From Ensifer sp. IC4062 (GTDB taxonomy: Bacteria > Pseudomonadota > Alphaproteobacteria > Rhizobiales > Rhizobiaceae), in NCBI RefSeq assembly GCF_020193575.1, contig NZ_JADYVD010000002.1:62001-126000 (forward strand): 64,000 bases of DNA, read 5' to 3'. Numbering within the stretch: position 1 is the stretch's first letter; each line of letters starts with the position of its first letter. Under the pieces are notes generated by a model. That model did not search any database, had not been told where the DNA came from, and saw nothing but the letters and a program-made list of their open reading frames with translations. This document shows, one piece after another, positions 17,531 through 27,473 of this stretch. Position numbers and translations under genes: made by a program.

Positions 17531-18796
17531 ATGAGACGTGTCGTTATCACCGGTACCGGCATGGTATCTCCCTTGGGTTGCGGAACCGAAGTCAGCTGGT
17601 CGCGTCTTATCGCGGGCCAGAACGCTGCGCGTAAGGTCACCGAATTCGAGGTTGAGGATCTTCCTGCCAAGATCGCTTGCCGTATTCCTTTCGGCGATGG
17701 CTCCGACGGCACCTTCAACGCCGACGACTGGATGGAGCCGAAGGAGCAGCGCAAGGTCGATCCCTTCATCGTTTACGCGATGGCGGCCGCCGACATGGCG
17801 CTGGCCGATGCCGGGTGGAAGCCGGAAAGCGATGAGGACCAGATGGCAACCGGCGTGCTGATCGGCTCTGGCATCGGTGGTCTCGAGGGGATCGTCGACG
17901 CGGGCTATACACTGCGCGACAAGGGCCCGCGTCGTATTTCTCCGTTCTTCATTCCCGGCCGTCTGATCAATCTCGCGTCAGGACAGGTCTCCATTCGCCA
18001 CAAGCTGCGGGGCCCGAACCATTCGGTCGTGACGGCCTGCTCGACGGGTGCACACGCGATCGGCGACGCGAGCCGCCTGATCGCGCTCGGCGACGCCGAC
18101 GTGATGGTGGCGGGCGGCACTGAATCGCCGATCTGCCGCATCTCGCTCGCAGGTTTTGCCGCGTGTAAGGCGCTCTCGACCCAGCACAACGATAACCCGG
18201 AAAAGGCATCGCGCCCCTATGACGCCGATCGCGACGGTTTCGTCATGGGCGAGGGTGCAGGGGTCGTAATCCTCGAAGAGCTGGAGCATGCGAAGGCGCG
18301 CGGCGCCAAGATCTATGCCGAGATCGTCGGCTATGGGTTGTCCGGCGACGCCTTCCACATTACCGCTCCGTCCGAGGACGGTGACGGCGCCTATCGTTGC
18401 ATGCAAATGGCGTTGAAGCGCGCCGGCCTGATGGCCGCCGACATCGACTATATCAATGCCCACGGCACCTCGACGATGGCCGATACGATCGAGCTCGGCG
18501 CGGTCGAGCGGCTGGTCGGCAACAGTGCTTCCAAGATATCCATGTCCTCGACCAAGTCGGCAATCGGGCACCTGCTCGGCGCCGCGGGCGCGATCGAGGC
18601 GATCTTCTCGGCGCTTGCGATTCGCGACAATATCGCTCCGCCGACCCTCAACCTCGACAATCCCTCCGTCGAGACGAAGATCGATCTGGTGCCGCACGTC
18701 GCGCGCAAGCGGGAGATCAACGTCGCGCTGTCGAACTCCTTCGGTTTCGGCGGCACGAATGCTTCACTGGTGCTGCGCCGCTATAGCGGAAACTAA
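17531..18796 (+). CDS. fabF: 3-oxoacyl-ACP synthase II
   Basis: FabF condenses malonyl-ACP with acyl-ACP. The 421-residue thiolase-fold protein has the nucleophile C170 in VVTACSTGAHAIGDA, the two catalytic histidines H311 (NAHGTST) and H347 (SAIGHLLGAAG), K342, and the terminal FGFGGTNASLVL loop. Length is standard for a single-domain KAS II. It is separated from acpP by 219 bp with tandem hairpins and followed by mltG. Confidence 0.97.
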   Translation: MRRVVITGTGMVSPLGCGTEVSWSRLIAGQNAARKVTEFEVEDLPAKIACRIPFGDGSDGTFNADDWMEPKEQRKVDPFIVYAMAAADMALADAGWKPESDEDQMATGVLIGSGIGGLEGIVDAGYTLRDKGPRRISPFFIPGRLINLASGQVSIRHKLRGPNHSVVTACSTGAHAIGDASRLIALGDADVMVAGGTESPICRISLAGFAACKALSTQHNDNPEKASRPYDADRDGFVMGEGAGVVILEELEHAKARGAKIYAEIVGYGLSGDAFHITAPSEDGDGAYRCMQMALKRAGLMAADIDYINAHGTSTMADTIELGAVERLVGNSASKISMSSTKSAIGHLLGAAGAIEAIFSALAIRDNIAPPTLNLDNPSVETKIDLVPHVARKREINVALSNSFGFGGTNASLVLRRYSGN

Positions 18797-19123
18797 GATC
18801 GGCTACGCCGGGCGATCGATCACGGCGATTCTCGGCCGATTCTGCCGAGCATCGTCATAGTGTCGGAAAACCGTTTCCGACCCTCCGGCGCGGTTCAAAC
18901 ACCGGTTTGTGATCCTGCTTTTTGCCGCATTGCTCGCTACAAGCTGTAATCGGAGGATTCGTCGCCGTTGGGCGGCGACGCCGGGACTATGTTCGCGCAA
19001 GGTATTTCTGACAATTTGTAGAATATCCATTGCTCTGACACATTCAGCTTGCCGTCGGTCTAAGCCGAAATTCGCATCGGTGGCAGCTTGATTGAGGTTG
19101 CGGATTTCGGATTCGGGATAATC
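18797..19123 (+). other. Intergenic gap fabF-mltG with hairpin at 18826-18854
   Basis: CTCGGC pairs with GCCGAG across a 7-nt loop, extended by CGAT/ATCG, shortly after fabF; no U-tract follows. The other ~270 bp show no recognisable gene or repeat and should contain any separate mltG promoter. Confidence 0.45.
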
Positions 19124-20329
19124 GTGAGCGACTCAAACGATAACAGCGCGGCACAGTTCGGCCGCAATGAAACCGGGAGCAACGGGCCGATCATCCCGAA
19201 ATCGGCAAGCGAGGCCCTGCGCCCGGAAAAGGTTCCGCAACCGCCGAAGCGTTCCCGCAAGGCGCGCAGCCAAGTCGTCATCTTTCTCAATTTCGTGATG
19301 ACGGTCATCGTCTTCGTGGCGCTCGCAGCTGCTGGCGCGGTCTATTATGCGATGCACGAATACGAAAAGCCCGGCCCGCTGGAAGCCAACAAGAACTTCA
19401 TTGTTCGCAATGGCGCCGGCATCAGCGAAATTGCCAGCGGACTCGAGCGCAACAACATCATTACCGACGGACGCGTGTTCCGTTTCGTGTCTGAGGCCTA
19501 TCTTGATAACGAAACCCTGAAAGCGGGTGAATACGAGATCAAGGCCGGGTCATCGATGCAGGAAATCATGCAACTGCTGAAGTCCGGCAAGTCGATCCTG
19601 TACTCCGTTTCGCTTCCGGAGGGACTGACGGTTAAGCAGATGTTCAACAAGCTCGCCAACGATCCGGTGCTGGTCGGCGACCTGCCGCTGGACCTGCCGG
19701 CGGAGGGCTCGCTAAAGCCTGACACTTACAAGTTCACCCGCGGCACTAAGCGTGCCGAGATCGTTCAGCAGATGATCGCGGCGCAGAAGGCCTTGGTCGA
19801 CCAGATCTGGGAAATGCGCGACCCCGATCTTCCGGTCTCGTCCGTCGAGGAGTTCGTGACGCTGGCCTCGATCGTCGAAAAGGAAACGGGCCGCGCGGAC
19901 GAGCGGCCGCGCGTGGCTTCGGTCTTTATCAACCGCCTCGAAAAGGGCATGCGGCTGCAATCCGACCCGACCATCATCTATGGCATCTTCGGCGGTGAGG
20001 GGAAGCCGGCGGACCGGGCAATCTTGAAGTCGGACCTTGATAAGCAAACGCCATACAACACCTACCTCATCAAAGGCTTGCCGCCGACCCCGATCGCCAA
20101 TCCGGGCCGCGCGGCACTCGAAGCGGTCGCCAATCCTTCGCGAACGCCTGAACTTTATTTCGTAGCAGATGGAACCGGTGGCCATGTCTTTGCCGCGACG
20201 CTGGACGAACACAACGCCAACGTAAGGCGATGGAGAAAGATTGAAGCCGAGAAAGCGGCAGAGGCAGCCAAGGCGGCAGAGGCGGCCAAAACTGCCGAGC
20301 CGACGGTGACACCGGCCGAGGCCCAGTAA
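19124..20329 (+). CDS. mltG: Endolytic peptidoglycan transglycosylase MltG
   Basis: MltG (YceG) cuts nascent glycan strands and is thought to terminate their polymerisation at the inner membrane. The 401-residue protein has a ~60-residue cytoplasmic N-terminus, one transmembrane helix (VIFLNFVMTVIVFVALAAAG), a LysM-like part, and the YceG domain with the catalytic Glu in LASIVEKETG and the LQSDPTIIYG motif. The tail is a short Ala/Lys/Glu repeat (AAEAAKAAEAAK). A GTG start is used because no in-frame ATG exists nearby. Placement after fabF is conserved. Confidence 0.93.
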   Translation: MSDSNDNSAAQFGRNETGSNGPIIPKSASEALRPEKVPQPPKRSRKARSQVVIFLNFVMTVIVFVALAAAGAVYYAMHEYEKPGPLEANKNFIVRNGAGISEIASGLERNNIITDGRVFRFVSEAYLDNETLKAGEYEIKAGSSMQEIMQLLKSGKSILYSVSLPEGLTVKQMFNKLANDPVLVGDLPLDLPAEGSLKPDTYKFTRGTKRAEIVQQMIAAQKALVDQIWEMRDPDLPVSSVEEFVTLASIVEKETGRADERPRVASVFINRLEKGMRLQSDPTIIYGIFGGEGKPADRAILKSDLDKQTPYNTYLIKGLPPTPIANPGRAALEAVANPSRTPELYFVADGTGGHVFAATLDEHNANVRRWRKIEAEKAAEAAKAAEAAKTAEPTVTPAEAQ

Positions 20330-20356
20330 CAGGCCCTTATTGTGGACGGACAGGGT

Positions 20357-20391
20357 GCGGCGCGGATATCCCTTGCGGGATGCCGCGCCGT
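20357..20391 (+). terminator. Hairpin after mltG
   Basis: GGCGCGG pairs with CCGCGCC, and TCCC with GGGA nearer the loop, with small internal mismatches. A loose T-rich stretch follows about 10 nt later. Confidence 0.5.
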
Positions 20392-20466
20392 CGCCCTATT
20401 GGTTTTGCGACTGCAGCGCCCTGCGTCTTTATCAGAGGCGTGGAGGCCGCCATCGCACCTTGAAAC

Positions 20467-20517
20467 GCTGCATGGCTTCATCTTCGAATCGACGCCCGAC
20501 TTAGGGAAACATGCAGC
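20467..20517. repeat. GCTGCATG palindromic repeat, copy 1
   Basis: GCTGCATG and CATGCAGC bound a 51-bp element with GGGAAA before the right arm. It sits just before the yicC ribosome site. Two further copies lie at 34114-34154 and 41599-41647. Confidence 0.7.
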
Positions 20518-20534
20518 AGCGGATGGAGGTAATG

Positions 20535-21422
20535 ATGCCGCTCCAATCGATGACTGGCTTTGCGAGAAGAGAAGGCAGCAGCGGACGCCATCGCTGGGCC
20601 TGGGAATTGCGGTCGGTTAACGGCAAAGGGCTCGATGTTCGCCTCCGCTTGCCGCAAGGCCTTGAACGCTTCGAGGCCGACTGCCGGCGCCTTGCCTCGG
20701 AGTATTTCGCCCGCGGCAATCTGCAAATCGGCCTCAACGTCAGCGGCGGCGAGGCGGCAGTCGAGGCCGTGGTCAACCAGGGCGCGCTGTCGGCCGTGTT
20801 GAGGCTGCGCGAGCAGCTTGGTGATCTCGTCGATCCCGCGCCGCTGAAATACGACACGCTACTCTCGATCCGCGGAATCGTCGACTTTCGAGAGCCGGAA
20901 GAAAGCGAAAGCGAGCGCGCCGCACGCGACGCGGATATCCTCTCCGGCTTGGCACTTGCCCTTGAAGACTTGCGGTCCATGCGCGAAGAGGAGGGGGCGG
21001 CGCTCGGCCAGATCCTGCTTGCGCATGTGGATCGCATCGAGCAATTGACGGCTGGGGTCGAGAACGACCCGTCCCGGAGCCCCTCCGCTATCGCCGAACG
21101 GCTGGCGCAACAGGTGGCGCTGATCATGGAGGGCGCGTCCTCTCTCGACCGCGAAAGACTGCACGCGGAGGTCGCGTTGCTTGCCACGAAGGCGGATCTT
21201 AGGGAGGAAATCGACCGCCTCGGTTCGCATGTCGCCGCTGCTCGCGATCTCCTCGCAAAGGGTGGCCCCGTCGGCCGCAAGCTGGACTTCCTGGCACAGG
21301 AATTTAACCGCGAATCGAATACGATCTGTTCGAAGTCGAATGCCGCCGCCGTTTCGACCGCTGGAATCGAGTTGAAGGTCGTGATCGATCAGTTTCGCGA
21401 GCAGGTACAGAATCTGGAGTAA
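20535..21422 (+). CDS. yicC: YicC family endoribonuclease-like protein
   Basis: A 295-residue protein of the YicC/YloC family, with the N-terminal SMTGFARREG and the C-terminal DUF1732 core (GSHVAAARDLLAKGGPVGRKLDFLAQEFNRE region, ending KVVIDQFREQVQNLE). Family members act in stress-linked RNA turnover and have been reported to cut RNA. Among several ATGs the chosen one is placed 4 nt after GGAGGT. It ends 3 nt before gmk, so the two form an operon, as in many bacteria. Confidence 0.9.
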   Translation: MPLQSMTGFARREGSSGRHRWAWELRSVNGKGLDVRLRLPQGLERFEADCRRLASEYFARGNLQIGLNVSGGEAAVEAVVNQGALSAVLRLREQLGDLVDPAPLKYDTLLSIRGIVDFREPEESESERAARDADILSGLALALEDLRSMREEEGAALGQILLAHVDRIEQLTAGVENDPSRSPSAIAERLAQQVALIMEGASSLDRERLHAEVALLATKADLREEIDRLGSHVAAARDLLAKGGPVGRKLDFLAQEFNRESNTICSKSNAAAVSTAGIELKVVIDQFREQVQNLE

Positions 21423-21425
21423 GAC

Positions 21426-22085
21426 ATGAAATCGGCGACCGCTTCACCTATCAAGATCGCCCGCCGTGGGTTGATGCTTGTGATATCGTCGCCGTCGGGT
21501 GCCGGTAAGTCGACGATCGCGCGCAACCTCTTGGAGGCCGATCCGGAACTCAGCATCTCGGTGAGCGTGACGACGCGTGCGCGGCGGCCGAGCGAGATCG
21601 AGGGACGGCATTATTTTTTCAAGTCGATCCGCGAATTCGAGGCGCTGCGCGCGACGGATTCGCTCCTCGAATGGGCGGAGGTGCACGGCAACTTCTATGG
21701 AACCCCGCGCGACGCCGTCGAGGCTGCGATGGCCGAAGGTCGTGACATGCTCTTCGACATCGATTGGCAGGGCGCCCAGCAATTGCAGGAAAAGATGGGC
21801 GGCGATGTCGTCTCGATCTTTATTCTGCCGCCGTCCATGGCCGAACTGCAGTCGCGGCTGCACCGGCGCGCCGAGGACAGCGAGGAAGTGATTGCGACCC
21901 GCCTGGCCAATTCACGCGCCGAAATCGAGCATTGGCGTGAATACGACTATATCGTCGTCAACGATGATCTCGATCGGGCCTTCTCTGCCGTCCGGGCGAT
22001 TGTGGAAGCCGAACGCCTGCGCCGCGACCGCCGTCCCGGCCTGTTCGAGTTCGTCAACGGACTGCTGACGGAAAATCCCTTTTAA
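21426..22085 (+). CDS. gmk: Guanylate kinase
   Basis: Gmk phosphorylates GMP to GDP. The 219-residue protein has the P-loop [10 protein letters not shown] at 21-30, the GMP-binding segment [17 protein letters not shown], and [10 protein letters not shown] in the core. The lid contains [18 protein letters not shown], and [11 protein letters not shown] is near the end. It follows yicC immediately and faces rsmA across 33 bp. Confidence 0.97.
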   Translation: MKSATASPIKIARRGLMLVISSPSGAGKSTIARNLLEADPELSISVSVTTRARRPSEIEGRHYFFKSIREFEALRATDSLLEWAEVHGNFYGTPRDAVEAAMAEGRDMLFDIDWQGAQQLQEKMGGDVVSIFILPPSMAELQSRLHRRAEDSEEVIATRLANSRAEIEHWREYDYIVVNDDLDRAFSAVRAIVEAERLRRDRRPGLFEFVNGLLTENPF

Positions 22086-22118
22086 TCAAGCGGGGCGGAG
22101 GCGTCTTTAGGGTGCCTT

Positions 22119-22949
22119 TTAGCCATCTAGGCAGTTCGCAAGGCGGCAGAATTCCTCGACCGTGAGCGTTTCGGCGCGCCGTTGGGGATCGATGTCGGCC
22201 CTTGCCAACAGCGCCTCCCCACCCAGGCTTTTGACGCTCTGGCGCAGCATTTTGCGGCGTTGGCCGAAGGCGGCCTGCGTCACTTTCTCGAGGGCGGACA
22301 CAGGGCAGGGGATCGGATCGGGGATCGGTTCCAGATGGACGACGGACGAGGTGACCTTGGGCGGCGGCGTGAAGGCTTGCGGTGGAACGTCGAAGGCCAT
22401 GCGCGCCTTTGTCCGCCAGCCACAGAGAACGCCCAGACGGCCATAGTGATCGTCGTCGGCACCCGCCACGATTCGCAGACCAACTTCGCGCTGGAACATC
22501 AGCGTCATCGACTGCCAGAAGGGCGGCCATTGCTCCGGCAGCAGCCAGTTGACGAGAAGTTGCGTGCCGACGTTGTAGGGCAGGTTAGCGATGATGCGCA
22601 CCGGGCCGTTGGCGAGCGTTTCGAAAGGGACCTTCAGCGCGTCAGCCTCGATGACGTCGAGCCGCCCCGGGTAATGGGCGGCTATTTCGGCGAGAGCTGG
22701 CAAGCAGCGGGCGTCGCGTTCGATCGCCACGACTTTCTTGGCGCCGAGTGCCAGGATCGCCCTCGTGAGGCCCCCCGGCCCCGGTCCGACTTCGATGACG
22801 GTCACGCCGTCGAGCGGACCGGCCGTACGCGCGATCTTCTGGGTGAGATTGAGGTCCAGCAGGAAATTCTGCCCGAGCGCCTTCTTGGCGTCGAGACCGT
22901 GACGCTGGATGACGTCTCTGAGTGGCGGCAGACCGTCTAGCGCCGCCAT
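22119..22949 (-). CDS. rsmA: 16S rRNA (A1518/A1519-N6)-dimethyltransferase
   Basis: RsmA (KsgA) dimethylates two adjacent adenines in helix 45 of 16S rRNA. The 276-residue protein has [13 protein letters not shown] at ~22-34, the SAM-binding [10 protein letters not shown], the catalytic NLPYNV, and the C-terminal helical domain with [14 protein letters not shown]. Its start overlaps the pdxA stop by one base, making it the last gene of the lptF-to-rsmA run. Confidence 0.97.
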   Translation of the reverse strand: MAALDGLPPLRDVIQRHGLDAKKALGQNFLLDLNLTQKIARTAGPLDGVTVIEVGPGPGGLTRAILALGAKKVVAIERDARCLPALAEIAAHYPGRLDVIEADALKVPFETLANGPVRIIANLPYNVGTQLLVNWLLPEQWPPFWQSMTLMFQREVGLRIVAGADDDHYGRLGVLCGWRTKARMAFDVPPQAFTPPPKVTSSVVHLEPIPDPIPCPVSALEKVTQAAFGQRRKMLRQSVKSLGGEALLARADIDPQRRAETLTVEEFCRLANCLDG

Positions 22950-23977
22950 CAGCGATGCGCCCCTTCCGTACGGGCGGCGAGCTCCGCCGCGAGGCGAAGC
23001 GCTGCGAGAAGACTATCTTCGCGTGCGATGCCTTTTCCGGCGATGCCGAAAGCGGTGCCGTGGTCCGGCGACGTTCTGATGAAGGGCAGGCCGAGCGTGA
23101 CATTCACGCTGTCGTCGAAGCCAAGCGCCTTCGCGGGTATCAATGCCTGGTCATGATACATGCAGATCGCGGCGTCGTAGGTTTCCCTGGCGCGATCGTG
23201 GAACATAGTATCGGCCGGGAGGGGTCCGACGACATCCAGTCCCTCGGCGCGAAGCCGGTCGATTACCGGACGGATGAGGGCATCGTCCTCGAGACCGAGC
23301 GCACCGCCTTCGCCCGCATGCGGGTTGAGACCGGCAACCGCAAGGCGCGGCCTCGCCAAGCCGAAGCGGTTTCGGAGATCGGCAGCCGTTATCGTACAGG
23401 TCTGGTGAATAAGTTCCTGCGTCAGCGCACCGGGAACATCCTTGAGCGGAATATGGATCGTGACGGGAACTGCGCGCAGCTTCGGTCCGGCGAGCATCAT
23501 CACCGGCAGGACGGGCATCCCGGTTGCTTTCTCCGCGAGATGCGCGAGGTATTCAGTGTGGCCAGGGAAGCGGAAGCCGGCCTCGTACAGCACAGCCTTG
23601 GCAATCGGGTTGGTGGCGACCGCCGTTGCTTCGCCGGCCATGACGAGCCGCACGGCGGTATCGATGGCGGCGGTGACAGCCGAGGCGTTGGCCGCATCGG
23701 GCCGGCCGGCGACGACGGGAGCCGCACAGCGCACCGGGAATACGGGCAAGGCGTCCGCGAAGACCCCGCATGCGTCAAGGCAATCGGTTTCCTTTATCCG
23801 CACCGCCTGGCCGAGAGCCTTTGCGCGGGCCGCGAGCACCGCGGGATCGCCAATCAAGAGAAAGGGCGGCGTCGCCTGCGTCTCGCGCCTCGCCCACACG
23901 GCCAGGCTGATATCCAGGCCAATACCGGCCGGGTCGCCCATCGTCAGGGCGATCGGCCTGCCGCTCGTCTTGTTCAT
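22949..23977 (-). CDS. pdxA: 4-hydroxythreonine-4-phosphate dehydrogenase
   Basis: PdxA oxidises 4-phosphohydroxythreonine in the DXP-dependent vitamin B6 pathway. The 342-residue protein starts with the family motif [11 protein letters not shown], has the metal-binding histidines in FPGHTEYLA and MYHDQALIP, and ends with [21 protein letters not shown], all typical of PdxA. It lies 9 bp after the SurA-like gene and overlaps rsmA. The surA-pdxA-rsmA order is conserved in proteobacteria. Confidence 0.96.
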   Translation of the reverse strand: MNKTSGRPIALTMGDPAGIGLDISLAVWARRETQATPPFLLIGDPAVLAARAKALGQAVRIKETDCLDACGVFADALPVFPVRCAAPVVAGRPDAANASAVTAAIDTAVRLVMAGEATAVATNPIAKAVLYEAGFRFPGHTEYLAHLAEKATGMPVLPVMMLAGPKLRAVPVTIHIPLKDVPGALTQELIHQTCTITAADLRNRFGLARPRLAVAGLNPHAGEGGALGLEDDALIRPVIDRLRAEGLDVVGPLPADTMFHDRARETYDAAICMYHDQALIPAKALGFDDSVNVTLGLPFIRTSPDHGTAFGIAGKGIAREDSLLAALRLAAELAARTEGAHR

Positions 23978-23986
23978 GGTCGCCCG

Positions 23987-24925
23987 TTACTTGTTGATGA
24001 TCTGCGCCTTTTCACGCAGTTCTTCGAGGTACTTCGCGCTGTTTGGGTCTTCGCCGCCAGCCTTCTTCTTGCCGAGGTCCTCGGCGCGGAAGACGATTTC
24101 GGCGGCCGTATCGTCATTGACCTGACGCTTCTTGCAGATTGCAAGATATTCGACGCCCTTTTCAGTGACGCGCGTGCCGGTCGTCATGCCGTCGCCAGCC
24201 TTTTCGACGAGCGGCTTCCAATCTTCCGGCAATTGCTGGGCAAGCACGCGGCCGAGGCTGCGAATCGAGACGTCGCGATAATTGGCCGCAAAGACCTTGG
24301 ACGTCTCGCAGCCGGGGAACTGGGACCGTGAAGCATTCGCTTCGGCCTGCCGTTTTGCCGTAATCGCGCCGCGCTTGGATTCCGGAATGACGAAGATGAC
24401 CTGCTGGAGGAAGTATTCCGTCGTCACAGGCTTGTTGCCGCCGCCTTCCATCATTCGCTTCACAAGGTCGCCGCCGGTGAGGCGATTGGCGTTGCCGTAG
24501 CGGAAATTGACGACGCGGGGCCAACTCATCTGAACGGCGATATACTGCTTGAAATGATCGACGCCGACGCCAGATTGCTCGAGGATCTTGCCGAGTTGGT
24601 CGGCCGACATCTTGTTTCCCGCGGCAAACCGCGCAAAGGCCGCGTCGACGTCCTGAGTACTGACCGACTGCTGGACGCGGGCGATCTCGCCGCGCTTCAG
24701 CACTTCGTCGATAAGTTGCCGCTTCGCTTCCTCTGCGCCACCTCCTTGGCGTTGAAGGCGAAGGAAGGCTACCCGCTTCGCGATGTCACCCGAAGTGATG
24801 ACAACATTGTTGACGATCACCTTAACTCCGCTTGCGGCCTGCGCCGTCGCGCATACAGCGACGCTCAGCGAGCCGACAAGCACCAGCGCCGACATCACCC
24901 TCAAGATCGATTTCCCGCCCATCAT
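23987..24925 (-). CDS. SurA-like periplasmic chaperone / peptidyl-prolyl isomerase
   Basis: A 312-residue exported protein. The N-terminus (MMGGKSILRVMSALVLVGSL, cleavage expected after AQA) is a signal peptide. Residues ~30-160 match the SurA N-terminal chaperone domain (VNNVVITSGDIAKRVAFLRLQ). The rest looks like a single diverged parvulin-like domain rather than the two of E. coli SurA. Position between lptD and pdxA supports a role in outer membrane protein folding, including LptD. The double ATG is preceded by AGGAAAG. Isomerase activity is doubtful. Confidence 0.85.
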   Translation of the reverse strand: MMGGKSILRVMSALVLVGSLSVAVCATAQAASGVKVIVNNVVITSGDIAKRVAFLRLQRQGGGAEEAKRQLIDEVLKRGEIARVQQSVSTQDVDAAFARFAAGNKMSADQLGKILEQSGVGVDHFKQYIAVQMSWPRVVNFRYGNANRLTGGDLVKRMMEGGGNKPVTTEYFLQQVIFVIPESKRGAITAKRQAEANASRSQFPGCETSKVFAANYRDVSIRSLGRVLAQQLPEDWKPLVEKAGDGMTTGTRVTEKGVEYLAICKKRQVNDDTAAEIVFRAEDLGKKKAGGEDPNSAKYLEELREKAQIINK

Positions 24926-25061
24926 ACTTTCCTGTCCGTCCCGCGCCCCAACCGCCTGTGGTCCGCATTGGACCGCCAGCCTGCGCCTTCCCTGTGTCAG
25001 TTGGAGGAAATGCATAATACATGCGGCCAAACGATGACAAGACCACATCATCAACCTTAAG

Positions 25062-25087
25062 GGCTGCGCGTCTTCAGACGCGCAGCC
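25062..25087. repeat. Perfect GC-rich hairpin between lptD and the SurA-like gene
   Basis: GGCTGCGCGTC and GACGCGCAGCC pair perfectly over 11 bp with loop TTCA. No U-run follows on either strand, so it is more likely a repeat (compare the GCGCGTC palindrome at 41554) or an mRNA processing or stability element than a terminator. Confidence 0.6.
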
Positions 25088-25124
25088 GGCAGGACGCTAT
25101 GGGCGTCCGGCGTCGGCCCCGACC

Positions 25125-27473
25125 TCAGTAGAAGTCCAGTTCGTCGAACGTGGTGTCGCCGACGTCAATGTCGCCGAGAGTACGGAAGCTGATGCGAGCG
25201 CCGATCGACCAATCGTTTGCGACCGAACTGTCGGTATCGCGCTCCTGCTGGTAGACGATCGAGAACAATGTATCCTGATCGTCATAGGTGATGCCGAAGC
25301 CATTGCGGGAAATGACATCGTTGTTGATGTCATAGGTCAGCGCTCCAAAAACCGACCAATAATCATGGAATCGGTAGGCGGCGGCCGTCCGGATTTCGTC
25401 CTGGTCGGAAGGCGAGCCGTAGGTCGGCTGTGCTTCGATCCGCGTGTAGGTCAGGGCCGCCTGCCATGTCAGGCCCAGATAGCCGACCGTGGCGTCGGCG
25501 CGGCGTAGGGCAAAGTCGTCCTCATCCAGTCGCCCGGAAAGACTTGCCATCAGACCGTAGGGCGCGTCGATGCCGACCATCGCCACATAGTCCGAACTCT
25601 TGGTTTCCAGACCGGAATCCGCTCCGGCCTTGACGAGATCGTCGGTTGCAAAGGAGTTGAGCCCGCCAAGATGGAACGACTGGCCGGCGATGGCGCGCAA
25701 GCCGTAACCATTGTCGAAGCTTCCGGTATAGCGGAAGCCGAGATTGGCGCGCGTTCCGCCTTCTATACGATCGAAACCAGAGTATTTGTCACGATCGAAG
25801 AGGTTGGTCGCATCGAAGACAAAGCTCTGCGCGTCCTCGTTGGGGAGCCCACCGGGATACTGTTCGTCCGGCCGGACATAGATCTGACCGATTGGCTCCA
25901 GCACGTGGCTGCTGTTCTCGCCGGCAAAGAGGATCGGGTAGCGCGCCTCGAGACCGGCGGTCAGCATGCGCCGCGTGACCGCGTCGCTGCTGGTGTAGTC
26001 GCCGGTATAGTCGGGGCCTGGGGGGTCCATGTTAAGGCCCAAGGCATCGCCGCGTGCCGCGAGCAGTGGCGTCAATACGAGGCCGCCGGGCGCAATATAT
26101 GTCCGCTTCCATTCGAGTTCCGCGGTTAGACGGTGCGCGGTGCCTTCAAGGCCGCGGAAGCGCTCGACGCCGAGAACGTTGATACTGTCCAGCCGGTTAC
26201 GCTTGACGTTCGTGAGGTTCACGTCTGCGCTGAGCTCGCCGCCCAGCACGGATTCCGGCGCAAAATAGGAGTAGTCGAGGACCTGAGCCGCAGGCTGCTG
26301 ATTTTCCTCGATGCTGTTGGCATCGGCGTCCTGGATGTCGAAATAGAAGGCGCGCAGATCGAAGTAGTTGCGCTTGCCGAGGCCGGTCAGATAGGCCTGA
26401 TTGGTATAGGTCGTACCGTCGAAGCTCTCCAGATCATAGGTCTTGGCAAAGTTGGCGTCCGATTGGACGAGCACGTTCCAGCCAAAGGTCCAGCGGGGAT
26501 TGATCTGGAAGTCGCCCTTCGACGCCACCATGCCGCGATTGGTTTCCTCGGCATCGACCGTTCCCGGCGTGAATTGGTCCCTGTCGAGCTGGCTGATGCC
26601 GGCAACGTTCAGCGTGTGCAAGCCGTTATGAAACGACTGACGGAACTCGCCCTCGAGCAAGAAACCTTGCCGCGTCAGTCCCGTAGCTGTGACGGTCGCG
26701 TCCATATAGGGCGAGATCGCCCAGTAGTAAGGGACCCCCACACCGGCGCCAAGTTTCTGCGCATAGCGGAACTTCGGAAACAGAAACCCGCTCTTGCGCT
26801 TGACCGTGTGGTCCGGGATCTCCATTGCCGGAATATAGGCAATCGGCTTGCCGAAAAGCTCGAAATAGGCGTGTTCCAGCCGAATCGTGCGCGTCCTGCC
26901 ATTCTGGATCACACGCTCCGCCTTGATGTGCCAGAGTGAACGGTGCTCCGGCTTGATATTGCAGGGTGTGCAGGCGGTATAGACGGCCTTGTTGAGGATG
27001 AATTCCTCGCCGTTTCGGCGCTCACCGGTTTCCGCCGCCAGCCGCGTCAGATCGGTCGTCTCGATCCGCAGCGCCTGGACGAAACCGTTGCCGAAGTCGT
27101 CGGTGACATCCATCTTGTCGGCGTAGACAACATTTCCATCCGGTTCGGTCAGCTGGATCTCGCCCGTCGCGATGATTCGCCCCGACCTCTGGTCGTAAAC
27201 GATTTGACGGGCGACCATCCTGTAGCCGCCGTACGCGATCTGAACACTACCGCGCGCGGTGACGGTGTCCGCGTCGCGATTGTAGATGAGCTCATTGGCG
27301 GACAGCAGCAGCTTTGCGTCAGCCGGAATGTTCGGCTGCAGCGAATCGATTCGTGCCGATGTGTCCTGCGCCAGGGCAGGCGCATTCATTCCCATGGCAA
27401 GTGTATGCAATGCCACGCCTGCTAGCAGGGCAGCATTGGTCAGCTTCATGCGTTTGCGGTTGCCTGCCGCCAC
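25125..27473 (-). CDS. lptD: LPS-assembly protein LptD
   Basis: LptD is the outer membrane barrel that inserts LPS at the cell surface together with LptE. The 782-residue protein has a signal peptide ending near PALAQ, then an LptA/OstA-like beta-jellyroll (LLLSANELIYNRDADTVTARG, ~55-190). A cysteine pair in YTACTPCNIKPEH follows, then a long C-terminal barrel ending in FDELDFY with a terminal aromatic. The GTG start overlaps the lptG stop (TAGTG); an ATG eight codons later is also possible. Its operon with lptF and lptG joins both ends of the LPS export bridge. Confidence 0.95.
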   Translation of the reverse strand: MAAGNRKRMKLTNAALLAGVALHTLAMGMNAPALAQDTSARIDSLQPNIPADAKLLLSANELIYNRDADTVTARGSVQIAYGGYRMVARQIVYDQRSGRIIATGEIQLTEPDGNVVYADKMDVTDDFGNGFVQALRIETTDLTRLAAETGERRNGEEFILNKAVYTACTPCNIKPEHRSLWHIKAERVIQNGRTRTIRLEHAYFELFGKPIAYIPAMEIPDHTVKRKSGFLFPKFRYAQKLGAGVGVPYYWAISPYMDATVTATGLTRQGFLLEGEFRQSFHNGLHTLNVAGISQLDRDQFTPGTVDAEETNRGMVASKGDFQINPRWTFGWNVLVQSDANFAKTYDLESFDGTTYTNQAYLTGLGKRNYFDLRAFYFDIQDADANSIEENQQPAAQVLDYSYFAPESVLGGELSADVNLTNVKRNRLDSINVLGVERFRGLEGTAHRLTAELEWKRTYIAPGGLVLTPLLAARGDALGLNMDPPGPDYTGDYTSSDAVTRRMLTAGLEARYPILFAGENSSHVLEPIGQIYVRPDEQYPGGLPNEDAQSFVFDATNLFDRDKYSGFDRIEGGTRANLGFRYTGSFDNGYGLRAIAGQSFHLGGLNSFATDDLVKAGADSGLETKSSDYVAMVGIDAPYGLMASLSGRLDEDDFALRRADATVGYLGLTWQAALTYTRIEAQPTYGSPSDQDEIRTAAAYRFHDYWSVFGALTYDINNDVISRNGFGITYDDQDTLFSIVYQQERDTDSSVANDWSIGARISFRTLGDIDVGDTTFDELDFY

